Assembly (NCBI GenBank): GCA_017304675.1
Contig: JAFKLS010000016.1
Coordinates: 248,001 to 312,000, forward strand
Direction: 5' to 3'
DNA length: 64,000 nt
Origin: Sphingobacteriia bacterium
GTDB taxonomy: Bacteria > Bacteroidota > Bacteroidia > Chitinophagales > Chitinophagaceae
Below, one piece after another: positions 18,088 to 27,346 of this stretch. The position numbers and the translations under genes are program-made. A model generated the notes under the pieces. It saw only the letters and a list, made by a program, of their open reading frames with translations, did no database searches and was not told where the DNA came from. Each line of letters begins with the position of its first letter. Position 1 is the stretch's first letter.

Positions 18088-19566
18088 ATGGGAAAAGAAA
18101 TCACTTCTCGGTCGCAAGATTATGCTCAATGGTATAATGATCTTATTCTTAAATCCGGGCTGGCAGATTATAGTGCAGTGAGAGGTTGTATGGTAATTAA
18201 ACCGTATGGTTTTGCCTTATGGGAGAATATGCGGGATGAATTAGACAGGATGTTTAAAGATACAGGGCATGTAAACGCATACTTCCCTTTATTCGTTCCC
18301 AAAAGCCTGTTTGAAGCAGAAGAAAAAAATGCTGAAGGTTTTGCGAAAGAATGCGCTGTTGTTACCCATTACCGCTTAAAAACAGACCCTGAAAATAAAG
18401 GTAAATTAATTGTAGACCCTGAAGCAAAATTGGAAGAAGAGCTGGTGGTACGCCCTACCAGTGAAGCTATCATATGGAACACTTACAAAGGCTGGATACA
18501 ATCTTATAGAGACCTGCCCATATTGGTTAATCAATGGGCCAATGTAGTAAGATGGGAGATGCGTACACGCCTTTTCCTGCGTACTGCAGAATTTTTATGG
18601 CAAGAAGGCCATACAGCGCATGCTACCAAAGAAGAAGCAATTATTGAGGCGGAAAAAATGTTGGAAGTATATGCCGACTTTGCCGAAAATTTTATGGCCG
18701 TACCTGTTATTAAAGGATTGAAAACTGCCAATGAACGTTTTGCCGGAGCGGAAGAAACTTATTGTATAGAAGCATTGATGCAGGATGGTAAAGCATTGCA
18801 GGCTGGTACATCGCATTTTCTTGGCCAAAACTTCGCAAAAGCTTTTGACGTAAAGTTTAGCGACAAGACCAATACATTAGACTATGTATGGGCAACGAGT
18901 TGGGGAGTGAGTACCCGTTTAATTGGCGGCCTCGTAATGGCGCACAGTGACGATGATGGCCTGATTCTCCCTCCAAAGATTGCACCATTACAAGTGGTAA
19001 TTGTACCTATTTATAAAAATGATGTTGAAAAGGGTGCTATTGCAAACAAAGTGCATCAACTGGTTTCAGAATTTAAACAACTGGGTATTCGCATAAAGTT
19101 TGATGACACCGATAATGCAAGACCAGGCTGGAAATTTGCCGAATATGAAATGAAAGGTGTGCCTGTAAGAGTGGCTATTGGCCCCAGGGATTTAGCCAAC
19201 AATATGGCAGAAGTGGCCAGAAGAGATACTAAAGAAAAACTATCTGTATCACTCGATAACCTGCCTTATTATATTAAAACACTCTTAGACGAAATTCAAT
19301 TAAACCTTTTTACTAAAGCAAAACAGTTCAGGGATGAGCATATTACAAAAGCAGATACCTGGGATGATTTTGTAAAACTATTGGATGAAAAAGGAGGCTT
19401 TGTTGCAGCACATTGGGATGGTACGGGAGAAACGGAGGATAAGATAAAAGAACTTACCAAAGCAACCATACGTTGCATACCCCTTGATAACAAGCAGGAA
19501 GATGGTACCTGTATTTTAACAGGTAAACCCTCAATACAAAGGGTATTGTTTGCAAGGGCTTATTGA
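18088..19566 (+). CDS. proS: Prolyl-tRNA synthetase (archaeal/eukaryotic type)
   Basis: A 492-residue class II synthetase charging tRNA-Pro. It has the short form without the long editing insertion of E. coli ProRS. Motif 1 lies around [17 protein letters not shown], motif 2 is in [20 protein letters not shown] near residue 155, and motif 3 is near [20 protein letters not shown]. The anticodon-binding domain follows ([13 protein letters not shown]). A C-terminal zinc-type domain common in this class ends ...[10 protein letters not shown], with only some of the usual cysteines kept. A strong hairpin terminator follows. The type is normal for Bacteroidota. Confidence 0.96.
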   Translation: MGKEITSRSQDYAQWYNDLILKSGLADYSAVRGCMVIKPYGFALWENMRDELDRMFKDTGHVNAYFPLFVPKSLFEAEEKNAEGFAKECAVVTHYRLKTDPENKGKLIVDPEAKLEEELVVRPTSEAIIWNTYKGWIQSYRDLPILVNQWANVVRWEMRTRLFLRTAEFLWQEGHTAHATKEEAIIEAEKMLEVYADFAENFMAVPVIKGLKTANERFAGAEETYCIEALMQDGKALQAGTSHFLGQNFAKAFDVKFSDKTNTLDYVWATSWGVSTRLIGGLVMAHSDDDGLILPPKIAPLQVVIVPIYKNDVEKGAIANKVHQLVSEFKQLGIRIKFDDTDNARPGWKFAEYEMKGVPVRVAIGPRDLANNMAEVARRDTKEKLSVSLDNLPYYIKTLLDEIQLNLFTKAKQFRDEHITKADTWDDFVKLLDEKGGFVAAHWDGTGETEDKIKELTKATIRCIPLDNKQEDGTCILTGKPSIQRVLFARAY

Positions 19567-19592
19567 TCTGATTGCAAAAAGGGAGATAATTG

Positions 19593-19622
19593 GGGAAATA
19601 ATTTTAATTATTTCCCTTTTTT
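19593..19622 (+). terminator. Rho-independent terminator after proS
   Basis: GGGAAATAATT and AATTATTTCCC form a perfect 11-bp stem with a TT centre, followed directly by six T. It lies 26 bases after the proS stop. Its position argues against a TTG start at 19625 for the next gene. Confidence 0.85.
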
Positions 19623-19663
19623 AATTGATAGATATGATTTATTTTCTAAATAAACTTTATTGT

Positions 19664-19954
19664 ATGCAATCAAATATGCAAGGGCAACCGATACAACCCA
19701 AAAACTGGTTGGTAGAGTCTACACTGGTAACCATTTTTTGTTGTTTGCCTTTTGGAATAGCAGGCATTGTGTTTGCTTCACAAGTAAACACCAAATACCA
19801 GGCAGGAGATTATGAAGGAGCATTACAAGCTTCTAAAGATGCAGCAAAATGGACCAAAATAGGTTTCTGGATAGGGTTGGCTGGTTTGCTTATATATCTT
19901 ATTGCTTTCTTCTTTTTTGGGGTAGCTGCTATTTGGGGAAGCAGGCATTTTTAG
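19664..19954 (+). CDS. CD225/dispanin family membrane protein
   Basis: A 96-residue protein with two hydrophobic segments. The first half reads PKNWLVESTLVTIFCCLPFGIAGIVFASQV, the CD225 pattern in which a re-entrant or membrane helix carries the C-C-L-P motif. A short amphipathic stretch (NTKYQAGDYEGALQASKDAAKWTKIG) leads to the second membrane helix. The ATG at 19664 is chosen over a TTG at 19625 that would overlap the proS terminator. Bacterial members have no settled function. It is 18 bases from the DUF2752 gene, so the two are probably co-transcribed. Confidence 0.8.
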   Translation: MQSNMQGQPIQPKNWLVESTLVTIFCCLPFGIAGIVFASQVNTKYQAGDYEGALQASKDAAKWTKIGFWIGLAGLLIYLIAFFFFGVAAIWGSRHF

Positions 19955-19972
19955 TAGCAATAAATCACTGTT

Positions 19973-20377
19973 TTGAAAACGAGATTTTTTATACCCTTAA
20001 TTTGGTGTATACTGGTTGTCGGGATACTATTACTTTACTCTTTGTTTGATGCCAGGTATGTAGAATGGTTTCCCCGTTGCCCTTTTTATATGCTTACAAA
20101 ATTATATTGCCCTGGTTGCGGCTCTCAAAGGGCATTATCAGCATTGCTTCACGGAGATTTTTTTCAATCTATAAAATATAATTTTCTTGCAATAATAGTA
20201 TTGCCCTTTTTGTTATATGCAGGTGTGGTTAATGGTTTAAACCTGTTGGGTAAGAGAAACGTACCGCTGCACATTTTTTATGCGCCTGCTTTTTCCTGGG
20301 CTGTATTAATTATGGTTATGGTATTTACTTTGGTAAGAAACATTCCGGTCTACCCGTTTAACATGCTTGCACCTTAG
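19973..20377 (+). CDS. DUF2752 membrane protein
   Basis: A 134-residue protein with three predicted membrane helices (about residues 5-25, 66-88 and 103-124). Between the first two is the family hallmark LYCPGCGSQRALSALLHGDF, a C-P-G-C-G-x-x-R-A motif that could bind metal or form a disulfide. The only usable start is a TTG at 19973. It follows the CD225 gene by 18 bases. The function of the family is not known. It ends one base before the convergent RDD gene. Confidence 0.8.
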   Translation: MKTRFFIPLIWCILVVGILLLYSLFDARYVEWFPRCPFYMLTKLYCPGCGSQRALSALLHGDFFQSIKYNFLAIIVLPFLLYAGVVNGLNLLGKRNVPLHIFYAPAFSWAVLIMVMVFTLVRNIPVYPFNMLAP

Positions 20378-20378
20378 C

Positions 20379-21104
20379 CTATAGTTTACTGGCAAGATAA
20401 TTATAATCGTTTAAAACGGTTTGTAAAAAAGGGGCGGGATCTTGTTTACTTTTTATGGTAAGCAATGCTTCAAGTTTGCGCATGAGTTCCAGTGCAAGCA
20501 TGGTATTCCCTGTTTTACGAACATTCATTAATACCTCTTTTACCAGCCTTATATCCTTATCTTTTAAATGAATCACTTCCGCATAAGTAACATCATAATC
20601 CGGATTATGGTTCAAAGACAATAAGGTTTGTGATAAACTTGTTTTAGAGTTTGTTTTAATAAGAGTGGTTCCGGCAATAATATCGCCAATTCTTTGGTGC
20701 TTAGCGCTGGCAGCTACCATAATTACGCCAAGTGTATAACTGGTTATCCAAATATCGAGCAGCCTGAACAACCAGCGAATAATGTATTGACCTATGGATG
20801 GGGTTTCTCCAACTAAACTCACCACTTTTATTTTCATCACTTTCTTGCCAACAGTTTGTCCATTCATCAGTAATTCGGAAATAAGTGAATAAAAAGCTAC
20901 CGGCATAAATAAAATAACCAGTACCCATGTGTTGGCATGATTGGAATAACGGGTAAATAAAATATCCTGAAGAAAAAAAATCAATATCCAATACCCTATA
21001 ATAATGGAAAGGTCAATCAGGCCGGCAAGCATTCTTTCGCCTAAGCCCGCCAACTCATATTCAACCTCAATATTATGTGCTGTGGTAATTTGTATGGAAG
21101 CCAT
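20379..21104 (-). CDS. RDD family membrane protein
   Basis: A 241-residue protein. The RDD domain covers residues about 15-150: YELAGLGERMLAGLIDLSII is the entry helix with the R and D signature, and GQTVGKKVMKIKVVSLVGETPS is the typical loop before the next helices. Three or four membrane segments are visible. The last 90 residues are soluble and helical. It faces away from the SpoIIM-like gene across an 81-base gap. RDD, SpoIIM, DUF4129, MoxR and DUF58 genes are often found together, which ties this gene to the block on its right. Confidence 0.85.
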   Translation of the reverse strand: MASIQITTAHNIEVEYELAGLGERMLAGLIDLSIIIGYWILIFFLQDILFTRYSNHANTWVLVILFMPVAFYSLISELLMNGQTVGKKVMKIKVVSLVGETPSIGQYIIRWLFRLLDIWITSYTLGVIMVAASAKHQRIGDIIAGTTLIKTNSKTSLSQTLLSLNHNPDYDVTYAEVIHLKDKDIRLVKEVLMNVRKTGNTMLALELMRKLEALLTIKSKQDPAPFLQTVLNDYNYLASKL

Positions 21105-21185
21105 ACTTTAAAAATAGGGTAAAATAAATTTTCATTAATCATTAATTATATTCAACCTTATGTTATTTTAGTAAGGTATTAGTTT

Positions 21186-22217
21186 ATGAGAGAAGCACAA
21201 TTCTTACAGCGTAATGCCGACAAATGGAAACAGTTTGAAACAGAAACCGCAATGAAAACGGATGTTGATAAACTTGCCGCTTATTTCATAGATATATCGG
21301 ATGATCTCTCTTATGCAAAAACTTTTTTTCCGGACAGTAATACAACAAAATACCTGAATGGCCTGGCCACTCAGTTACACCAGAAAATTTATCAGAATAA
21401 AAAAGAAAAGAAAGGCAGGCTTATTTGGTTCTGGCAATTTGAGCTACCGGTATTGTTTAAGCAATATCATCGGCAATTCTTATATGCATTTTTATTTTTT
21501 ATTGTTTTTTGCCTGGTTGGTGCTATCAGTGCAAAGTATGATGACAATTTTATACGCCTTATCCTCGGTGATGCTTATGTGAACATGACCAATGAAAACA
21601 TTGATAAAGGAAATCCTTTTGGTATTTACCAGGGTGCCTCGCAAATAAGCATGTTTTTTCAGATTGCATACAATAACATTCAGGTTGCTTTTGTTACCTA
21701 TATGTTAGGTGTGTTCGTATCGGTAGGCTCTGTTTGGATGCTCATGCGTAATGCATTAATGTTAGGCTCTTTTCAATATTTTTTTATAGCAAAGGGGCTT
21801 GGGGTTAAATTTATTACAGTGGTTTTTTTACATGGCACATTAGAAATATGGAGCATTATTATTGCCGGAGCTGCGGGAATGATTTTAGGTAACAGTATTC
21901 TCTTTCCAAAAACATATAGCAGGAAATTGTCTTGCTTAAAAGGTGGAAAAGATGGGCTAAAGATTGTTGTAGGTCTGGTACCTTTTTTTCTTGTTGCCGC
22001 TTTTATTGAAAGTTTTATTACGCGTTATGCTAATATGCCCCTTATATGTAGTTTGTTAATACTGCTTTCATCTGCAGGAATTATTATTTGGTATTTTATA
22101 GTTTACCCGATTCTGCTCAATAAAAAAATTGATTCTGCTCTGGCAGAACCGGATCTTAACCATCACTCTATAAACCTTAATGCATGGCTCAACAAAAAAT
22201 TGAACTCAGAAAAATAA
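21186..22217 (+). CDS. SpoIIM-family (stage II sporulation M-like) membrane protein
   Basis: A 343-residue inner-membrane protein. The first 95 residues are soluble and helical (REAQFLQRNADKWKQFETET). Six or so membrane helices follow, with the SpoIIM-like core NNIQVAFVTYMLGVFVSVGS near residue 165 and the conserved ...FLHGTLEIWSIIIAGAAGM near 217, where H-G-x-x-E is the family mark. The name comes from a Bacillus sporulation protein; nothing here suggests sporulation. It overlaps the next gene by 34 bases, so they are coupled. First gene of a six-gene block ending with DUF58. Confidence 0.85.
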   Translation: MREAQFLQRNADKWKQFETETAMKTDVDKLAAYFIDISDDLSYAKTFFPDSNTTKYLNGLATQLHQKIYQNKKEKKGRLIWFWQFELPVLFKQYHRQFLYAFLFFIVFCLVGAISAKYDDNFIRLILGDAYVNMTNENIDKGNPFGIYQGASQISMFFQIAYNNIQVAFVTYMLGVFVSVGSVWMLMRNALMLGSFQYFFIAKGLGVKFITVVFLHGTLEIWSIIIAGAAGMILGNSILFPKTYSRKLSCLKGGKDGLKIVVGLVPFFLVAAFIESFITRYANMPLICSLLILLSSAGIIIWYFIVYPILLNKKIDSALAEPDLNHHSINLNAWLNKKLNSEK

Positions 22218-23080
22218 GAGACTTTGGCGAAAATATCAGCGACAGCTTGCAATTTATACGGCAGGAGTTTAAGCCTTTGCTTACCTGCTTTATTGCATTT
22301 GCCGGAATATTTCTTTTAGCATATGGAATATACAACGGATTATACCAATCGCACTTTTGGAGAGCATTCCTGCACCAAACATCAGCCGATACATCGGAAT
22401 CCTTTCAGAGATTTAATCGTGATTCTTTTGCAAAAAACCTGCTACTCAATTATATTGTATTATTCTTTTTTGTGACTTTGAACTATACGGCCATGTCTAT
22501 GAGCATTGCAAGCTATTTTAAGGTGTACGATATAAAACAAAACGGCCCTCCAACATTGGAAGAAGTATGGCAATATTTTAAAAAATATTTTTTAAAAGCT
22601 TACCTGTACGCTCTTATTCTATCCTTACTGGTAATATTAGGTTGCCTTTTCTGTTTATTGCCGGGTATTTATTTCTGGGTAATATTAGCGCCGTTTAATA
22701 TGGTATTGGTGATGGAAGATTTTTCGTTTAGCGCTGCTTTTAATAAATGCTTCAGAATGATTAAAGATAATTTCTGGCAATCTTTGGGTATTTATTTCAT
22801 TGCCTACCTTATCTATGCTTTTAGTGGTGGTATTATCGGATTAATTATAGGAGCAATTACCGGTGTTGGCTCTTATTTAACCACCAAAAATGTTAGTCAA
22901 ACAGCCGGGCTTGTGAGTGGAATATTAGGGGTTACTTCTCATCTTTTTTACCTTGTATTCTTTACTTGTATTGGTTTTAATTATTTTTCTTTAACAGAAA
23001 AAACAGACGCAGAAGGCTTAATGCGGAAGATAGAAAATATGGGTAACGATACAGAAACCACAACAGAGGAACAATATTAA
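22184..23080 (+). CDS. Multi-pass membrane protein of the SpoIIM/MoxR block
   Basis: A 298-residue protein with about six membrane helices (near residues 33-53, 95-115, 140-175, 205-240 and 250-270). The helix pair LSLLVILGCLFCLLPGIYFW and the segment MEDFSFSAAFNKCFRMIKDNFWQSLG resemble the membrane domain found in GlpQ-type and DUF975-type proteins, which is only a loose likeness. No catalytic motif is visible. It starts inside the upstream gene (34-base overlap) and its stop overlaps the next ATG (TAATG), so it is translationally coupled on both sides. Confidence 0.7.
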   Translation: MAQQKIELRKIRDFGENISDSLQFIRQEFKPLLTCFIAFAGIFLLAYGIYNGLYQSHFWRAFLHQTSADTSESFQRFNRDSFAKNLLLNYIVLFFFVTLNYTAMSMSIASYFKVYDIKQNGPPTLEEVWQYFKKYFLKAYLYALILSLLVILGCLFCLLPGIYFWVILAPFNMVLVMEDFSFSAAFNKCFRMIKDNFWQSLGIYFIAYLIYAFSGGIIGLIIGAITGVGSYLTTKNVSQTAGLVSGILGVTSHLFYLVFFTCIGFNYFSLTEKTDAEGLMRKIENMGNDTETTTEEQY

Positions 23081-23757
23081 TGCGCTACTTTTTAGCCATA
23101 TTACTTTTATTATACTTTAATGCTTTAACTGCAAGGCGGCCATTGCAAAAAGATTCCTCGCTTGTTAACGTGCGAAATATATCTGTAACCTATTATCAAC
23201 AACAGGAAAAATTTCAGTACAAGCCACGCATACCTGAAGCCAGAAGTTTATGGGATAGGTTGTTAGCTGTCTTTTGGGATTTTGTAAACGCAATGTTTAG
23301 AACCGAAAGTGGCAAAACCACATTAAAAACCACTGTTCTGATCTTAAGCTTTGCAGTAATTGTTTTTTTTATAGTGAAGGTGAATGGCATGAACCGGCAA
23401 ATTCTTTTCGCCAACACCAATACGGCAGTTTCATATAAGGTGTCTGATGGAAATATTCATGCAATAGATTTTAACCTTGAAATAAATAACGCAATTGAAC
23501 AAGTACAGTATACGTTTGCCATACGTTTATTATACCTGCAAACATTGAAAATACTAAACGACAGGGCCCTGATTAACTGGCTGCCTGAAAAAACCAATAC
23601 TGCGTATATAAAAGAAATGAACAATCAATCTTGCGGTGCTTCTTTCAGGGAACTTACAGTAATATTTGAAGAAGCCTGGTACGGCCAACAGAATATTACT
23701 GAACCCGAGTTTGCAAAAATCTATTCTTCTTTCAAACAATTTCATCAACTGCTATAA
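23080..23757 (+). CDS. DUF4129 domain protein
   Basis: A 225-residue protein with an N-terminal signal or anchor segment, a basic linker (QQQEKFQYKPRIPEARSLWDR), one membrane helix (about residues 88-106, TTVLILSFAVIVFFIVKV) and a C-terminal soluble domain. That domain has the DUF4129 pattern: YTFAIRLLYLQTLKILNDRA, LINWLPEKTNTAYIKEM, FRELTVIFEEAWYGQ and the closing FAKIYSSFKQFHQLL. DUF4129 is found with MoxR and transglutaminase genes, and its role is not known. The ATG overlaps the previous stop by one base. Confidence 0.8.
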   Translation: MRYFLAILLLLYFNALTARRPLQKDSSLVNVRNISVTYYQQQEKFQYKPRIPEARSLWDRLLAVFWDFVNAMFRTESGKTTLKTTVLILSFAVIVFFIVKVNGMNRQILFANTNTAVSYKVSDGNIHAIDFNLEINNAIEQVQYTFAIRLLYLQTLKILNDRALINWLPEKTNTAYIKEMNNQSCGASFRELTVIFEEAWYGQQNITEPEFAKIYSSFKQFHQLL

Positions 23758-23758
23758 A

Positions 23759-24958
23759 GTGAAAAGCTATAAAATATTTATTGGAATAAGTATTGCTGTC
23801 CTCATTTTATTTGTGGTGATGGAAATAGGCGCTCCTCCAAAAAAAGAATGGAATTTTACTTTAAGCAATACAGACAAAGAACCATTCGGCACTTTTATTC
23901 TATACTCCGAAATGAAAAAAATTTTCCCTTCCGGCAGTGTAGAAAGTTATAGAGAACCGGCCTACAATTTATTACACAACAAACAACTTGTTAATACGGC
24001 TTATATATGTATCTCAGGTTCTTTCCCTGTTACCAGATACGATTTAAATGAAATTATCAGGTATGTAAAAAGGGGCAATTATTTCTTTGTTTCCGCCAAT
24101 CATTTTTCCAGATTATTTCAGGATACAATGGGCTTCAAAAAAAGCACTGTTTTATTCAGTGTTGCAAAAGATTCGCAATCGGTTAATTTTGTTAACCCTA
24201 ATCTTTATACCCATAAAAATTACATTAGCAGTACTAATCTCATTCCTTTTTATCGCAACCAGGGTTTTAGGGAATTAAAGAATCTTGATACAATCGTTGC
24301 ATTGGGCAAAAACAGCGAATCATCTGTGAACTTTATAAAACTGCCGTTGGGTAAAGGCGCCATTTTCATACATGCAGACCCATTATGCTTCAGTAATTAT
24401 TTTGTTTTGAAAAACAATAATGTTGAGTATACAGCGGGGGCTTTATCTTATATACCTGCAACCGTTACCAGTATTATGTGGGATGAATATTATAAACTTG
24501 GCCGAAGCGGCGCCGCAACGCCTTTGCGTTTTCTCTTAAGCAATACATCACTGCGTTGGGCTTTTTGGATGGCATTAACCGGTATTGTTTTATTCATGTT
24601 TTTTGAGAGCAAACGCAAACAGAGAATAATCCCTGTAATAGAACCGTTAAAAAACTCAAGCCTCGATTTTATTAAAACGGTTGCCGGTGTTTATTTTCAA
24701 CAGAAAGATAACCGGGCAATAGCGCAAAAGAAAATTCAATACTGGTTAGATTATATAAGGACACGCTTATTTATTTCTACCAATGAAACCTGCGCTTTTT
24801 TTATTAAAACAGTATCCCAGAAAAGTACAGTGCCGGAAAATAATATCGCAGCAATTCTTCAATATTCAAATAAACTCAATGATCATTATTCATTCAGCGA
24901 TACTGATTTGGTTAACCTGAACGAACTGATAGATGCATTTTATAAAGCCGTTAAATAA
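23759..24958 (+). CDS. DUF4350 domain protein
   Basis: A 399-residue protein. The GTG at 23759, one base after the DUF4129 stop, is taken as the start because it opens on a membrane helix (YKIFIGISIAVLILFVVMEI); an in-frame upstream ATG would overlap the DUF4129 gene by 92 bases. The outer domain (residues about 35-270) contains FGTFILYSEMKKIFPSGSV and a Rossmann-like core, with YVKRGNYFFVSANHFS as the DUF4350 signature. A second membrane helix is near residue 265-285 (LRWAFWMALTGIVLFMFFES), followed by a cytoplasmic helical tail of 110 residues. Its role in the MoxR block is unknown. Confidence 0.8.
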   Translation: MKSYKIFIGISIAVLILFVVMEIGAPPKKEWNFTLSNTDKEPFGTFILYSEMKKIFPSGSVESYREPAYNLLHNKQLVNTAYICISGSFPVTRYDLNEIIRYVKRGNYFFVSANHFSRLFQDTMGFKKSTVLFSVAKDSQSVNFVNPNLYTHKNYISSTNLIPFYRNQGFRELKNLDTIVALGKNSESSVNFIKLPLGKGAIFIHADPLCFSNYFVLKNNNVEYTAGALSYIPATVTSIMWDEYYKLGRSGAATPLRFLLSNTSLRWAFWMALTGIVLFMFFESKRKQRIIPVIEPLKNSSLDFIKTVAGVYFQQKDNRAIAQKKIQYWLDYIRTRLFISTNETCAFFIKTVSQKSTVPENNIAAILQYSNKLNDHYSFSDTDLVNLNELIDAFYKAVK

Positions 24959-24966
24959 ACTGTAAC

Positions 24967-25929
24967 ATGGAAAACAGAATAAATATTCACCGCATACAGC
25001 AAAGTGTTCTTGGCATGAAAGAATCAATAGCCAGGGTATTAGTAGGGCAGGAGCAAATGGTAGACCTGCTGATTGCCGCAATTTTAGCTGAAGGGCATGT
25101 ATTGATTGAAGGGGTACCCGGGGTTGCCAAAACACTTGCAGCAAAACTGGTGGCAAGATGTATAGATGTTCCTTTCAGCCGTATTCAGTTTACACCCGAT
25201 CTAATGCCGAGCGATGTAATCGGCACCAATATATTTAACCCTCAAAATGGCCAGTTTAACTTTAAAAGAGGACCTGTTTTCAGCAATGTTGTATTGATAG
25301 ATGAAATCAATCGTTCACCCGCTAAAACACAGGCGGCATTGTTTGAAGTGATGGAAGAAAAACAGATTACCAACGATGGTGTTACTCATAAAATGAGCGA
25401 GCCTTTTCTGGTGCTTGCAACACAAAACCCTGTAGAGCAGGAAGGCACTTATCGTTTACCCGAAGCACAGTTAGACCGTTTTCTTTTTAAGATTGAAGTG
25501 CCTTATCCTCAGTTGCAGGAAGAGATACTTATTCTTCAAAAAACAAATGAAGGTATAACCTCACATTTTATTGAAGAAGTACAACCTGTTATTGGAGCAA
25601 ACGATATTATTGAATTCAGAAAGCTGTTGCAAGCTGTATTTATTGAAGAAAAAGTGCTACAATACATTGCGCAACTGGTGTTGGAAACAAGGAACAATAA
25701 ATCACTTTTCCTCGGTGCTTCGCCAAGGGCAAGTGTGGCATTGTTAAAGGCTTCTAAAGCTTTTGCGGCTATTGCCGGAAGAGATTTTGTAACACCGGAT
25801 GATGTAATAAAAGTGTTGCATCCTGTACTGTGCCACAGAATTATTTTAACACCCGAGAAAGAAATGGAAGGCAGTACTGCGGCAGATATTATTAATACCA
25901 TTATTAAAAAAGTAGAAGTGCCAAGGTAA
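24967..25929 (+). CDS. MoxR-family AAA+ ATPase
   Basis: A 320-residue AAA+ chaperone-like ATPase. Walker A is GVPGVAKT (residues 49-56), Walker B is VLIDEINRSP near residue 105, sensor 1 is ATQNPVEQEGTYRLPEAQLD, and the C-terminal lid has LGASPRASVALLKASKAFA. MoxR proteins are thought to help activate or assemble partner proteins, often those with von Willebrand A domains. The next gene encodes DUF58, the usual partner. The gene starts eight bases after the DUF4350 stop. No linked vWA/BatA genes are in the window, so this is the MoxR/DUF58 form without the Bat module. Confidence 0.93.
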   Translation: MENRINIHRIQQSVLGMKESIARVLVGQEQMVDLLIAAILAEGHVLIEGVPGVAKTLAAKLVARCIDVPFSRIQFTPDLMPSDVIGTNIFNPQNGQFNFKRGPVFSNVVLIDEINRSPAKTQAALFEVMEEKQITNDGVTHKMSEPFLVLATQNPVEQEGTYRLPEAQLDRFLFKIEVPYPQLQEEILILQKTNEGITSHFIEEVQPVIGANDIIEFRKLLQAVFIEEKVLQYIAQLVLETRNNKSLFLGASPRASVALLKASKAFAAIAGRDFVTPDDVIKVLHPVLCHRIILTPEKEMEGSTAADIINTIIKKVEVPR

Positions 25930-25932
25930 ATA

Positions 25933-27297
25933 GTGAGCATAAAAAAACGATCCTTGAAAGTTGTTAAAACATATATTGCCCCATTATTTTTTACAGACAG
26001 GTTTTTTGGTAGCCTGGCAATTTTGTCTGTATTATTTGTATTGTCTTTTTTCTTTGAAAGCCTTGTATTGATTCCTTTTGTTGCATTGCTGGTATTGGTA
26101 ATTACCTGTATAATTGATTATTGGTTGCTGTTTGGAAAAATCAATCCACTGATTGCAAACAGATCGGTTGCAGAGAGATTAAGCAATGGAGATGAGAATG
26201 ATATTTCCATTAGCGTATACAACACTTATGCCGTACCGGTTTATCTTGAGATCATAGATGAAATACCTTTTCAGTTTCAGAAAAGAAATGTTTCGTTTAA
26301 GATTTTTTTAAAGCCGGGGGAGCATAAGTCTATTAAATATCAACTAAGGCCGGTTAAACGCGGAGTGTACAATTTTGGAAACATCAATATCATTGCTTCC
26401 ACCGGGTTTGGGTTATTAAGAAAGAAGTTTGTATTGGGCATACCGTTAGATGTTCCGGTGTATCCATCATACCTTCAAATGCGTAAATACCAGATATTGG
26501 CCATTAGCAATCGTTTAAGTGAGATAGGAGTAAAAAAGATTAGAAAGTTTGGGCATAGTATGGAATTTGAGCAGATAAAAGAATATGTATTGGGCGATGA
26601 TTACAGAACACTTAACTGGAATGCAACTGCAAGAAGAGGTGTGCTGATGGTGAATAATTACAGTGATGAAAAAAGCCAGCAGATTTATTGTGTTATAGAT
26701 AAGGGCCGGGTAATGAAAATGCCTTTTGAAGGCTTGAGTTTATTAGATTATGCTATTAATACCTCTCTTGTATTAAGCAACATTGCATTGCTAAAACAAG
26801 ATAAGGCCGGTATCATTTCTTTTTCAGATAAGATTGGATCGGTGTTGAAGGCAGACAGGAAAACCTTGCAAATGCAATGGATACAAGAAATACTCTATAA
26901 CCAGAAAACACGTTACCTGGAAAGCGATTTCGAAAAGTTATACAGTCTGGTGAAAACAAAGATCACGCAAAGAAGCTTATTGATATTGTTCACCAATTTT
27001 GAATCTGTTTCAGGTATGAGAAGGCAATTACCATATTTACGGCAATTGGCATCTTTACATTTACTGGTGGTGGTTTTTTTTGAAAATACAGAAATCACTT
27101 CCCTGTTAAGAGAACCTGCCGAAAATATTCAGCAGGTTTACACCAAAGTTGTAGCGGAAAAATTTGTTCATGAGAAAAAACAAATCGTAAAAGAACTACA
27201 ACAAAACGGAATACTTTCAATCTTGTCTGCTCCCCATAACTTAACTGCAAGCACCCTTAATAAATATCTTGAAATTAAAGCCAGAGGCGTATTATAG
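25933..27297 (+). CDS. DUF58 domain protein
   Basis: A 454-residue protein starting with GTG, three bases after the MoxR stop. Two membrane helices near residues 20-60 are followed by an extracytoplasmic-type beta domain, then the DUF58 hallmark EYVLGDDYRTLNWNATARRG near residue 215 (D-Y-R-x-x-N-W). A vWA-like fold begins at IYCVIDKGRVMKMP, where the metal site is partly changed (D-K-G instead of D-x-S-x-S). It is the last gene of the block and the probable client or partner of MoxR. The block's task is not known; envelope assembly is an inference from its membrane proteins. Confidence 0.88.
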   Translation: MSIKKRSLKVVKTYIAPLFFTDRFFGSLAILSVLFVLSFFFESLVLIPFVALLVLVITCIIDYWLLFGKINPLIANRSVAERLSNGDENDISISVYNTYAVPVYLEIIDEIPFQFQKRNVSFKIFLKPGEHKSIKYQLRPVKRGVYNFGNINIIASTGFGLLRKKFVLGIPLDVPVYPSYLQMRKYQILAISNRLSEIGVKKIRKFGHSMEFEQIKEYVLGDDYRTLNWNATARRGVLMVNNYSDEKSQQIYCVIDKGRVMKMPFEGLSLLDYAINTSLVLSNIALLKQDKAGIISFSDKIGSVLKADRKTLQMQWIQEILYNQKTRYLESDFEKLYSLVKTKITQRSLLILFTNFESVSGMRRQLPYLRQLASLHLLVVVFFENTEITSLLREPAENIQQVYTKVVAEKFVHEKKQIVKELQQNGILSILSAPHNLTASTLNKYLEIKARGVL

Positions 27298-27346
27298 AAG
27301 TCTTCATTATTGTCAGCACCTTGTATTTTATTATAAGTGCTGTATT

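Noticed and set aside
21186..22217. A sporulation gene
   Set aside because: Only the family name points to sporulation; the SpoIIM-like domain is widespread in non-sporulating bacteria and no sporulation genes are present.
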